From Congeria kusceri (lineage: Eukaryota > Mollusca > Bivalvia > Myida > Dreissenidae): a stretch of DNA of 64,000 nt. The DNA lies in contig JAPFQT010000153.1 in the NCBI GenBank assembly GCA_027627225.1, positions 186,001-250,000 on the forward strand, read 5' to 3'. The notes under the pieces were generated by a model that had not been told where the DNA came from, made no database searches, and saw only the letters and a program-made list of their open reading frames with translations. Each line of letters starts with the position of its first letter. Position 1 is the first letter of the stretch. The position numbers and the translations under genes are program-made. Shown piece by piece: positions 12,351 to 24,991 of this stretch.

Positions 12351-15300
12351 TCACAGACACGGACGCCCCCACGAGATGTGTTTGGAAACAGACATAGACG
12401 TGTCGCCAGCACTAATTTTTGCCGCAACAATTTAATTTCAAATATATTCCATAGTAGAACAAATGACAGAGCCATAATTCTGCCAAAATTGATCGCAGCC
12501 AAAATTCCTTCCTTTACGATCACCTAAACATTAACCTTCAGCGTTGATAGTTTGATAGCCATCCGCCAAGCATTTCAAGAGATGAGTCCACAAAATATCG
12601 GGAAGTATATATGCCATAATGGAAAAGTGGCAAAGGGACATAATTCTGCCAAAATTGGTCGCCGCCGAAATTCCCAATTTAGTGATTACCTGCACATTAA
12701 AGCCGTTTAGCTGTGAAATATTGAGCAAAATCGTTTAAGCTGTTAAAGAGTCGTCAGTCTAACACTAAGCATACAGTAGAAAAGTAGCCAAGGGCCATAA
12801 GTCTGCCGAAATTGGTCGCAATCGAAATTCATTCCTTTCAGATCACCTACACATGACGGTTCTTTAGCTTTGAAAGTTTGAGCAAAATCAGCGCAGCACT
12901 TAAAAAAGAGTTTAGTCCACAAAATTTCAAGAAGTACTATAGTGATAAAAATGACAAATACCCATAAACCTGCCAAAATTCGACGCAGACTCAATGTCTT
13001 CTTTTACGATCACCTACACATTAAGTTTCTTCAGCTGTGAACGTGTGAGTTAAATTCGCCCAGCGGTTGAAGAGGAATTGATAATTATATATTCGTGTTG
13101 GAAAATATTCAAAGGACCACAATTCTACCTAAATTGGTCACAGCAAAACTTCCATCCCTCACGATCACCCACACATTAAGGATCTTCAGCTGTGAAAGTT
13201 TTAGCGAAATCCGCCCAGCAGTAAAAGAGGTGTTGAATCCATTAAATTTTCATGACATGCATACGTACGTACGTACGGACCGATGGACCGCCAAGATCAA
13301 TGCCTAATGCCTCCTATTTTGTGGGGGCATAAAACTGAAGGTAGAAGCAACACACGAACACAGTACGCACTACATTTCGACATAATGATGGAAATGTGAC
13401 ACTACTAACAATGCAGGATCAAAAGGTGAGGTAGAAACTTAAGATAGCTGTAACAGAAATCGAAAAACGCACTTAATAAGGTGAGCTATAAAGACACCAT
13501 AACGGTATCCTTACTCCAGAGTATGTATGGTTAATTACTATCAATTAAACGGTATAATTTGACAAAAGATGGCTATTCCTGAAACTCGCCATAATACTGA
13601 AAGTAAGACAATCAGAGCACCCGAATGCTGGAAATGAAGCTAAATAAATGTGTTTGGGGAGAACCAATATAGAATGCTAAATAATGGATAGTTTTGTTAA
13701 ATAATTTTGCTATTATTATTAATATATTTTAACATACATGTATGATTGTTAATTCGATTATTACTAAAACTTGTTCTTTATTTGATTTACCCAAAATTCT
13801 CGTTTGTTGAACTCTAGTGTATTGGCACCATCCTGTGGTCACAATTTGGTAACGCGAATCGTCTGAGATAAATGGATAATCATTCAAGTTTTACTGACTG
13901 CATGTATCGCATTTTATATGGCACTCTTCTTAAATGCATTAAAGAACACAGTTGCACATTTTTTAAATCTTTGTTGACCTGTAGGTGGACTAAAATATGT
14001 AATAAAGTTAACGGTCATCAATTTTAGCAGTAAATAATGACAACGTGTAACATTGTTAGTTTAATATTTGCTAGCATCATAAATACATAGCAACTTACAT
14101 GTTTTATATCTTATTATATTATTTATAACAACCATTACTACCGTTAAAGTAAATATATAGTTATTACAACTATACGAACAATGATAAAACTTTACAGATG
14201 AATATGGCATGTAATAACTAATAATTAGTCAGATATCCTGCAGTGTTTTAGAACAACTGACCCTGTCTCATTTTCCATTAATGTTGTTTCAGAGTCTGAT
14301 GTAAAATTTATGGAAAAAAGTTGAAGTCTGATGCAGTAAAATAATAAGATACCATAGAATAAATAAAATTAAACATTACAGTAGAATATTATGCCGTCAC
14401 ATTACGGTTATTCACATTTACTATCAAAAATTAATTTAGTTCATTTTTAATATGAATACTTAACATTTAATATGTCCCCAGATGTGGATTAAATCATCCC
14501 GCTATGCCTTCGAAATGAGGCACAAGAAAGTAACGCAATACTTGAAATACAACACGATGAAATCCGTTTTAATATAATAAATGCATACAGAGAACGCTAT
14601 TGAAGACATCATAATATATTGAAACAAAACGTAATTGCCCTTTCAAATGAAAGCTACACTGATTTTTTAGAAGAGCACTCTTATAATTACACAAATACAT
14701 ATTATTTAAATCTTTTAAGACAACCACATTGAAACATGCAATTACATCTATCAAATAGGCAATTGTGGCTCAATTATAGATCATGCATATACTACCATAT
14801 AGAGCATAGAACACACTTTAGACACCACACTGATGCATCATAATAAACAACATTAATTTCGACAGCCAGCCAGCGAACATAATCAGAACAAAACTTAGAC
14901 ACTTATCATTCACTTGAAACAAACCAAATGCATATACATATTGTGTTTAAAACATAAACGTGCCCTATATTTTACTACAATATTAAAAAGCGAAACACTA
15001 TTTAAAACTACCTATATGATGGTTACTTTTGAGAAGTAATATTGTTAGCATTATAAATACATTGCAACATACATGTATGCTTGCTAATTATTACTAACAA
15101 CCTTTCTATATTCGACCTCCCCCAATTCTGATGTTTTGAACGCTGGAGTATTTGCACCAATCTGCTGTCACAGTTTGCTGTCTCGTATCATTTGAGATAA
15201 TTGGATCATAAATAAAATCTGATTGACTGCATTTATTAGGTTTTATATTGCACTCCTGTTAAATGTATTGTCAATAAAAAAACGTCCATAATGTTTAAAT

Positions 15301-17924
15301 ATTTGTTTACCAGTAGGCAGACTAAAACGTATGATAAAGATCAAGGACAACTGTTTTAACAATACATAACAACTAATATAGTCAGAATAGGTTTGATAGC
15401 ATTAACGTTACATAGTAACACACACGTTTTCATGCTTATTCGATTATTACTAATAACCATTACAGCCATTAATTAGATCATATATTTATTGCAGCTGTAA
15501 CAACAAAGATAAAGCTTTGACATATAAACTCAGGGAAAGTGTCCCATGTATAGCCCATACAGATTTCGATTCCCATGTAATAATGGTATGTCAAAACTAA
15601 CGATAATTCAGATTGCCTGCAGCTGATTTTAGTACAACTGATCCAATCTCATGTTCCATTAATGTAGTTTGAGGGTCTGTTATACAACAAATGGAAAAAG
15701 ATTTTAGTCTGACGCTGTAAAATAATAAGATAGCATAGAATGAAAATATTGACACCATTAAAGTAGAAAAATGTGATGCAGTCAGGTTACGGTTATCCGA
15801 AATTACCCTATAAAATGAATTAAATTAATTTGTTAATATCACTAATTAACATCCAATTTGTCCACAGGTGCGTGTCAAAGTATATCGCTATGCTACTGAA
15901 AAGAGGCACAATATAGTTACGTAATATTTGGAATACAATACGACTGAATACGTTTTTAAAATAATAAATGCATAAAGTTTACGCGATTGAATATATCATA
16001 CATTCAAAACAAACGTAAACGCCCTTACGCATAAAAATTACACTTACTCTTTAGTGGAGGCCTCTTACAATTACATTATAGCTAAGAAAAACGCATTGAG
16101 TCATGCAATTATACCTATCAAAAAGGCAGTTGTGGCTTAAACTGGTTCTTTAAATCTTTGATAATGCAAATACTGGTATATAGGGCATAGAACACACCGT
16201 AGAGACCACAATGACGTATTATAAGAAGCAATTTTGATTACGACAGACAGCAAGCGAACACTATCAGTAATACACTTCGAAATAATGCTTGAAGTGTGGG
16301 CAACCCAAAGTAAAGTATCAAAATGTAAAGTATACTAATTAATTTTATTATTATGTACGAGACTCATAACTGTGTAGACGAAACTCGTCGTAAGTTAAAA
16401 TTAAGCTAATGATAGCAACTCCATGCTGGAAATGAGTGAAACCGAACAAAGCATTCAAGAAATTTGTTATAAAGACATTATATTGTTATCAGTAATAGGG
16501 ATCATTAAACGAGAGATCAAATAATGTATTATTAGCCATTTATTTGTAGTCAAACGCTGTGAGGCCCGGCAACTCGCCAAATGGAATGTATTTGAGGAGA
16601 ACAAATGTAGGACGTATACGCATTTCGGGAACGTATTACACATACAACAAACATGATCCTTCTTTTCCTTAAGTTATGTACTAATTTAAATTCACACCGT
16701 GCTTTGTTAGAGTTATTTCTTGGGTGGGGATAATTCCAACAATGATCCGTTTCATTCACTTAAAACAAACCGAATGCATATACACATTTTTTCCAAACTT
16801 AAACGTGCGCTATTCTTTCAGACCATATGTTAAAGCAAAACACTATTTAAAATATACGGGTGCCGAATAAGTAAGGAAATGAATTACATTTGTTTGGATA
16901 TACTTCAATATGATATGGGTAAGTATCAAATATATATAGACAGTACCTTAAATCAAAGTATATTGTCCTTTTTTATTGAAACAAACAGACATAAAAGTCT
17001 TCAAAGAAACTGCTTAAATTAAAGGTGTAAGGATATTTTTCTAATAGATCAAAACGCATTTAATATATGCTTGGTGAGAAACTATGTATTCAGACAATAG
17101 GGATTTAATCCCCACAAAATACGGGAGGTGCTATAATGCGTGATAATATATGGCCAATGCAATAACTGCATTTAGGACATGAAAAACATTTACAAACCTG
17201 TACAATTGCCATGATATCCCTACACACGACATTCGCCATAAGTATGCATAAGCTGATAAAGATAGAAATTGAATCCATAGTATGCATAAAAAGCTTACAA
17301 TTAAAAACATGATGGAGAGAAATCAGAGAAAATAAGACAATCGAATAATCAGCATACATAATGCGGAATATTATTCTGTTCGTTAGACGTTTACCACAAA
17401 TATAAGCATATGGAATTACAATTATTTGTGAAAATAAATAAAATAACATTTGTTTTTGCCCCATATGCATGCGCAAGCATCTCAACATACTTCCAAAAGA
17501 AATAAACGCATGTAACTTAATGCTCGAAATGCAACCAGATTTAATACCTTTATAATTTAATAAAGAATACCTTTATGCTTCAGAAAATATCATATATTTA
17601 ATCAAATAGAAAACGTCATTGCTCATGTAAAAAACACTGACTGTTGACAAATATGCGCTCTTTTAGTTACAAATATATACTCATATTTGTTCATCGCCTT
17701 GAAATATGCAATTGCCAATATAAAACAGGCAAGTGAGACCTAAACTTGCTTAATAACATATAGAACAAGAACAGATGTAGGCCATAAAACGCACTGTAGA
17801 CCCTAAATTATGCATTTCAATTTGTAATTTTTATTTCTACAAGACATAAGCGAACACTCAGCACGCTAATCGACATATTTCTGGAAATATGGTACACTCA
17901 ACAGTACAGTATCAACTAGATATG
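12351..17924 (+). repeat. Satellite unit 1, long ancestral form (5574 bp)
   Basis: Bounded by successive TCACAGACACGG landmarks at 12351 and 17925. Unlike later units it contains the MITE-related module twice (about 13800 and 15112, 1.3 kb apart) and a segment near 15480-16540 that the 3-kb units lack. It overlaps the right palindrome arm. It is the most diverged of the units. That fits an old array edge not reached by the exchange that homogenised the centre. Confidence 0.75.
12480..13250 (+). repeat. Sub-repeats of about 170-180 bp, right arm
   Basis: Reverse-complement counterpart of 4620-5420. Copies carry CATAATTCTGCCAAAATTGG, GATCACCTACACATTAA and a GCCATCCGCCAAGCATTTC-like block. Later units keep this series in the same order. 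Confidence 0.7.
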
Positions 17925-20900
17925 TCACAGACACGGATGCCCCCACCACATATGTTTGGAAACAGACAAAGGACTTGTCGCCAACACTAATTCTTGCCTC
18001 AATTTTTTTTTTTAATTACTTTATAGTAGAAAAATGACAAAGGGTAATACTTCTACAGAAATTGGTCGCAGCTGAAATGTCTTCCTTTGCGATCGCCTAG
18101 ACATTAATGTCCTTCAGCTTTGACAGTTTGAACGCCATCCGCCAAACATTTCGAGAGAGGATGAGTCCACAAAATATCGATAAGTATATATTCTATGGTG
18201 GAAGAGTGGAAAAGGGTTATAATTCTGCCAACATTAGTCGCTGCCGAAATGCCGTCATGTATGATAACCCACACATTGAGGCCCTTTTGTTGTAAAATTT
18301 TGAGCGAAGTTTATCAAACTGTTAAAGAGAAGTTGAGTCTTCATGTCTATATTCTGTAGTAGAAAAATGGCCAAAGGCCATACATCTGCCAAAATTTATT
18401 CCTTTTAGATCATCTACACATACTGGTTCCTCAGCTTTAAACATTGAAGCCAAATCAGCCTAGCACTTCAAAAAGTGTTGAGTCCAAAACATTTCAAGAA
18501 GTACTATAGTAGTAAAAATGAAAAACAGCAATTAATCTGCCAAAATTGGACGCAGCCAAAATTCCGTCTTTTACGATCACCTACACATTAAGGTTCTCCA
18601 GCTGTGGACGTTTCAGTTCAATCCGCCCAGCAATGTAAGAGGAGTTCATATTTTGTATATTCTATAGTGGAAATAATGACAAAGGGCCATAATTCTACCA
18701 AATGTTGTCTCAGCAAAAATTCCATCTCTCACGATCACCCACACACTAAGGTTCTAAAGCTGTGAAAGTTTGAGCGAAATCCGCCCAGCAGTAAAAGAGG
18801 AGTTGAATCCATACAATTTCAGGACGTGCGTGCGTACGTTCGTACGACCCGACGGACTGCTAAGAACAATGCCTAATGCCTCCCAATGTGTGGGGACAGG
18901 AATAGAAAGGTAGAAGCAAGAAACGAACACAGTAGGCACTACATTTCGACATAATGCTGGAAATGTGACACCACCAACAATGCAGTATCAAAAAGTGAGG
19001 TAGAAGCAATATATTGCAGTGACAGAATCGGAAAAAAATGCACTTAATAAGGTGAGCGATAAAGACACGATAATGGTATCCTTTCCCCGGATAATTTATG
19101 GCTAATTGCAATCAATAAAACTGTATCAGTTGTCAAAACATGCCTAGTTCTGCAACTCGCCATAATACTGTAAATAAGACAATGAGAGCACCCGAATGCT
19201 GGAAATAAAGCCAAATCAATGTGTTTGGGGAGAACAAATATAGAACGGTAAATAATGGAAAGTTTTGTTTAAATAATATTGATAGCATCATAAATATATT
19301 TATCAACACATGTATGATTGGTAATTGGATTATTACTAACACTCTTTCTTCATTTGACTCTCCGCAATTCTCGGGTGTTGAACTCTAGTGTATTGGCACC
19401 ATGCTGTTGTCACAGTTTAGAGAATCGAATCATCTGAGATAAATGGATAATCACTCAAATTTGACTGACTGTATTTATGGCATTTTATATTGCACTCCTC
19501 TCCAATGCGTTGACAAAACACACTTGCATAATGTTTAAATCTTTGCTAACCTGTAGTTGAATTAAAATATGTGATGATGATAAACGTCAATAATTTTAAC
19601 AATCAATAATAACTAATTTTGTCACAATAGTATTGATAGAATCAACATTACATAGTAACACACACGTGCTCATGCTTATTCGATTATTACTAATAACCAT
19701 TACAGCCATTAATGAAAAATATATCATTATTGCAGCTATAACAACACTGATAAAGCTTTAATGTATACACCCAGGGAAAGTATCACAATTTTTGCCCATA
19801 CAGATTTCGATTCACATGTAATAATGGTATATCAAAACTAACGATAATCCAGATTTCCAGCAGCTGTTTTAGTACAACTGATTCAATCTCATGTTCCATT
19901 AATGTTGTTTGAGAGTCTTTTGTACAGCATATGGAAGAAGGTTTTAGTCTGGCGCAGTAAAATATTAAGATACCATAGAATAAAAATATTGACTACATTA
20001 AAGTAGAAAAAGTTGATGCCGTCAGCTTACGGTTACTCGCAATAACCCTCAAAAAGGAATTAAATTGATTTGTTAATATCACTAATTAACATCTAATTTG
20101 ATCCCAGGTGCGTATCAAAGCATATCGCTATGCTATCGAAAAGAGGCACAAGCTAGTTACGTAATACTTGAAATACAATACGACTGAATACGATTTTAAT
20201 ATAATAAATGCATTGAGTTTACGCTATTGAAGATAATAAAACGTTAGCGGCGTTACGTAGGAAAACTACTCTGACTCTTTAGAGGGGCCCTCTTGTAAAT
20301 ACATTATAGCCAAGAAAATCGCATTGAGTCATACAATTATACCAATCAAATAGGCAATTCTATAGGCAATTCTGGCTTAAACTTGTTCTTTAAATCTTTG
20401 ATAATACAAATAATAGTATATAGGGCATAGAACACACCGAAGACACCACAATGACGTATTATAAGAAGCAATTTTGATTACGACAGACAGCAAGCGAACA
20501 CAATCAGTACTACACTTCGAAATTATGCGTGAAGTGTGGCCAACACAATAGCATAGTATCAAAATGTAAGATATACTAATTAATTTTATTATTATTATAT
20601 ACGAGCCTCATAACTGTGTAGACGAAACACGATGTAAGTTAAAACTGAGCTAATGATACCGAACAAAGTATTTAAAAAATTTGTTAGAAAGACAATATAT
20701 TGTTAACAGTAATATGGATCAGTAAACGAGAGATCAAATAATGTAGTATTAGCTATTTATTTGTAGTCAAACGCTGTGAGGCACGGCAACTCGCCAAATG
20801 GAATGTATTTGTAGAGAACAAATATAGCACGTATACGCATTTCGGGAACGTATTACATATACAACAAACATGATCCTAATTTTCCTTAAGTTATGCAGTA

Positions 20901-22107
20901 ATTTAAATTCACACCGTGATTTGTTAGTTATTTCTTGGGTGGGGATAATTCCAACAATGACACTTATCATTCACTTAAAACAAACCGAATGCATATACAC
21001 ATTTTTTCCAAAAATAAACGTGCGCTATTCTTTCAGACCATATGTAAAAGCAAAACACTATTTAAAATATGTGGGTGCCGAATAAGTAAGCAAATTAATT
21101 ACATTTGTTTGGATATACTTCAATATGATATGGGTAAGTATTAAATATATAGAGATAGTACTTTAAATCAAAGTACATTGTCCTTTTTTATTGAAACAAA
21201 CAAACATAACCTTCTTCAAAGAAACTACTTAAATTAAAGGTGTAAGGATATTTTTCGAATAGATCTAAACGCATTTAAGATATGCTTGGTAAGATACTAT
21301 GTATTCAGACAATAGGGATTTAATCCCCGCTATCCAATTGCGTTATAATATATGGCCAATGCAATAACTGCATTTAAGACATGAACTACATTTACAGACC
21401 TGTGCAATTGCCAAGATATTCATACACACGAAATTCGCCATAAGTACGCATAAGCTGATAAAGATAGAAATCGAATCCATAGTATGAATAAAAAGCTTAC
21501 AATTAAAAACATGATGGAGAGAAATCAGAGAGAATAAGACAATCGAATAATCAGCATACATAATGCGGAATATTATTCTGTCCGTTAGCCGTTTACCACA
21601 AATATTAGCATATGGAAATAAAATTATTTGTGAAAATAAATAAAATAACATTTGTATTTGCTTCACCATGCATGCACAAGCATCTCAAAAACTTCCAAAA
21701 GAAATAAACGCATGTAACTTAATGCTTGAAATGCAACCAGATTTAATACCTTTATAATTTAATAAAGAATACCTTTATGCTTCAGAAAATATCATATATT
21801 TAATCAAATAGAAAACGTCATTACGCATGTAAAAAACACTGACTGTTGACAAATATGCACTCTTTTAGTTACAAATTTATACTCATATTTGTTAACCGCC
21901 TTGAAATATGCAATTGCCAATATAAAACAGGCAAGTGAGACCTAAACTTGCTTAATAACATATAGAACAAGAACAGATGTAGGTAATTAATTATGCATTT
22001 CAATTTTTAATTTTTATTTCTACAAGCTGTAAGCGAACACTCAGCACGCTAATCGACATATTTCTGAAAATATTGTACACTCAACAGTACAGTATCAACT
22101 AGATGTG
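17925..22107 (+). repeat. Satellite unit 2, intermediate form (4183 bp)
   Basis: Runs from the landmark at 17925 to the next at 22108. It has one MITE-related module (about 19345) and keeps about 1.09 kb (roughly 19700-20796) that all later units lack. In later units the flanks are joined as TAATAACCAAATGG. The lost segment is bounded by CCA on both sides, suggesting a microhomology deletion. Confidence 0.8.
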
Positions 22108-24991
22108 TCACAGACACGGATGCCCCCACCACATATGTTGGGAAACAGACAAAGGACTTGTCGCCAACACTAATTCTAGCCACAAAAAGTATTTTTTTAT
22201 AATTATTTTATAGTAGAAAAATGACAAAGGGTAATACTTTTACAGAAATTGGTCGCAGCTGACATTTCTTCCTTTTCGATAGCCTAGACATTAATGTCCT
22301 TCAGCTTTGACAGATTGAACGCCATCCGCCAAGCATTTCAAGAGAGGCTGAGTCCACAAAATATCGATAAGTATATATTCTATGGTGGAAAGTGGAAAAG
22401 GGCCATAATTCTGCCAACATTAGTCGCTGCCGAAATGCCTTCATGTATGCTAACCCACACATTAAGGCCCTTTTGTTGTAAAAGTTTGAACAAAGTTTAT
22501 CAAACTGTTAAAGTGAAGTTGAGTCTTGATGTCAATATTCTATAGTAGAAAAATGTCCAAAGGCCATGCATCTTACAAAATTCATTCCTTTTAGATCATC
22601 TACATATACTGGTTCCTCAGCTTTAAACATTGGAGCAAAATCAGTCTAGCACTTCAAAAAGTGTTGAGTCCAAATATTTTCAAGAAGTACTATGGTAGTA
22701 AAAATGAAAAACAGCAATTAATCTGCCAAAATTGGACGCAGCCTAAATTTCGTCTTTTACGATCACCTACACATTAAGGTTCTCCAGCTGTGAACGTTTC
22801 AGTTAAATCCGCCCAGCTCTGTAAGAGGAGTTCATATTTTGAATATTCTATAGTGGAAATAATGACAAAGGGCCATAATTCTACCAAATGTAGTCTCAGC
22901 AAACATTCCATCTCTCACGATCACCCACACACTAAGGTTCTAAAGATGTGAAAGTTTGAGCGAAATCCGCCAGCAGTAAAAGAGGAGTTGAATCCAAAAT
23001 ATTTCAGGACGTGCGTACGTACGTTCGTACGACCCGACGGACCGCTAAGAAAAATGTCTAAAGCCTCCCAATGTGTGGGGACAGAAACAGAACGGTAGAA
23101 GCAAGAAACGAACACAGTAGGCACTACATTTCGATATAATGCTGGAAATAAGACAATGAGAGCACCCGAATGCTGGAAATAAAGCCAGATCAATGTGTTT
23201 ATGGAGAACAAATATAGAACGGTAAATAATGGAAAGTTTTGTTTAAATAATATTGCTCGCATCATAAATATATTTAAGAACACATGTATGATTGGTAATG
23301 CGATTATTACTAACACTCTTTCTTTATCTGACTCTCCCCAATTCTCGGGTGTTGATCTCTAGTGCGTTAGCACCATCCTGTTGTCACAGTTTAGAGAATC
23401 GAATCATCTGAGATAAATGGATAATCACTCAAATTTGACTGACTGTATTTATGGCATTTTATATCGCACTCCTCTCAAATGCGTTGATAAAACACACTTG
23501 CATAACAATTAAATCTTTGTTAACCTGTATTTGGACTAAATTATGTAACGTTTATAAAGGTAAATAATTTTAACAATCAATAATAACTAATTGTGTCACA
23601 ATAGTATTGATAGTATAAACATTACATTGTGACACACACGTTTACATGCTTATTCAAGTATTACTAATAACCAAATGGAATGTATTTGTAGAGAACAAAT
23701 GTATGACGTATACGCATTTCGGGAACGTATTACATATACAACAAACATTCTTTTCCTTCAGTTATGCACTAATTTAAATTCACACCGTGATTTGTTAGTT
23801 ATTTCTTGGGTGGGGATAATTCCAACAATGACACTGATCATTCACTTAAAACAAACCGAAGGCATATACACATATTTTCCAAAAATAAATGCGCGCTATT
23901 CTTTCAGACCATATGTAAAAGCAAAACACTATTTAAAATATGTGGGTGCCGAATAAGTAAGCAAATTATTTACATTTGTTTGGATATACTTCAATATGAT
24001 ATGGGTAAGTTTTAAATATATAGAGATAGTACTTTAAATCAAAGTACATTGTCCTTTTTTATTGAAACAAACATACATAGCATTCTTCATAGAAACTACT
24101 TAAATTAAAGATGTAAGGATATTTTTCTAATAGATCAAAACGCATTTAATATATGCTTGGTAAGATACTATGTATTCAGACAATAGGGATTTAATTCCCG
24201 CTATCCAACTGCGTTATGATATATGGCCAATGCAATAACTGCATTTAAGGCATGAAATACATTTACAAACCTGTGCAATTGCCAAGATATTCATACACAC
24301 GAAATTCGCCATAAGTACGCATAAGCTGATAAAGATAGAAATCGAATCCATAGTATGAATAAAAAGCATACAATTAAAAACTTGATGGAGAGAAATCAGA
24401 GAGAATAAGACAATCGAATAATCAGCATACATAATGCGAAATATTATTCTGTCCGTTAGCCGTTGACCACAAATATTAGCATATGGAATTAAAATTATTT
24501 GTGAAAATACATAAAATAACATTTGTATTTGCCTCACATGCATGTACAAGCATCTCAACATACTTCCAAAAGAAATAAACGCATGTAACTTAATGCTTGA
24601 AATGCAACCAGATTTAATACCTTTATAATTTAATAAAGAATACCTTTATGCTTCAGAAAATATCATATATTTAATCAAATAGAAAACGTCATTACGCATG
24701 TAAAAAAAACTGACAAATATGCGCCCTTTTAATTACAAATATATCACACATATTTGTAAACCGCCCTGGAATATGCAATTGCCAATATAAAACAGGCAAG
24801 TGAGACCCAAACTTGCTTAATAACATATAGAACAAGAACAGATGTAGGTCATAAAACGCACTGTAGACCCTAAATTATGCATTTCTATTCTTAATTTTTA
24901 TTTCAACAACCTGTAAGCGAACACTCAGCACGCTAATCGACATACTTCTTAAAATATGGTACACTAAACAGTACAATATCAACTAGATGTG
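22108..24991 (+). repeat. Satellite unit A1 (2884 bp)
   Basis: Short form. Near 23149 the sequence jumps from GCTGGAAAT straight to AAGACAATGAGAGC, missing 211 bp that B units have. It pairs with the following B unit to form one 5979-bp higher-order repeat. It is almost identical to 28087-30970. Confidence 0.9.

Larger units (their letters stand above)
9040..15235. repeat. Right arm of the ~13.7-kb palindrome
   Basis: Reverse-complement partner of 1565-8835. From 9040 to about 9840 it runs inverted. From 10085 on it runs in the same direction as the tandem array and merges into it without a visible boundary. It contains two copies of the MITE-related module (about 13800 and 15112), the CGTACGTACGTACG tract at 13262 and the sub-repeat series at 12480-13250. 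No gene is recognised. Confidence 0.85.

Noticed and set aside
17105..17488. Conserved 115-127 codon minus-strand frame with CKC..C.KC..C motif, repeated in most units
   Set aside because: Changes between unit 1 and later units are mostly amino-acid altering, the frame is broken in the right palindrome arm and truncated in some units, and near-identity elsewhere is explained by recent duplication. No family match.
22921..23316. 131-codon frame identical at 28894-29289
   Set aside because: Identity reflects DNA-level duplication of the A unit. The frame crosses the 211-bp deletion junction, is shorter in B units, and includes the CGTACG tract.
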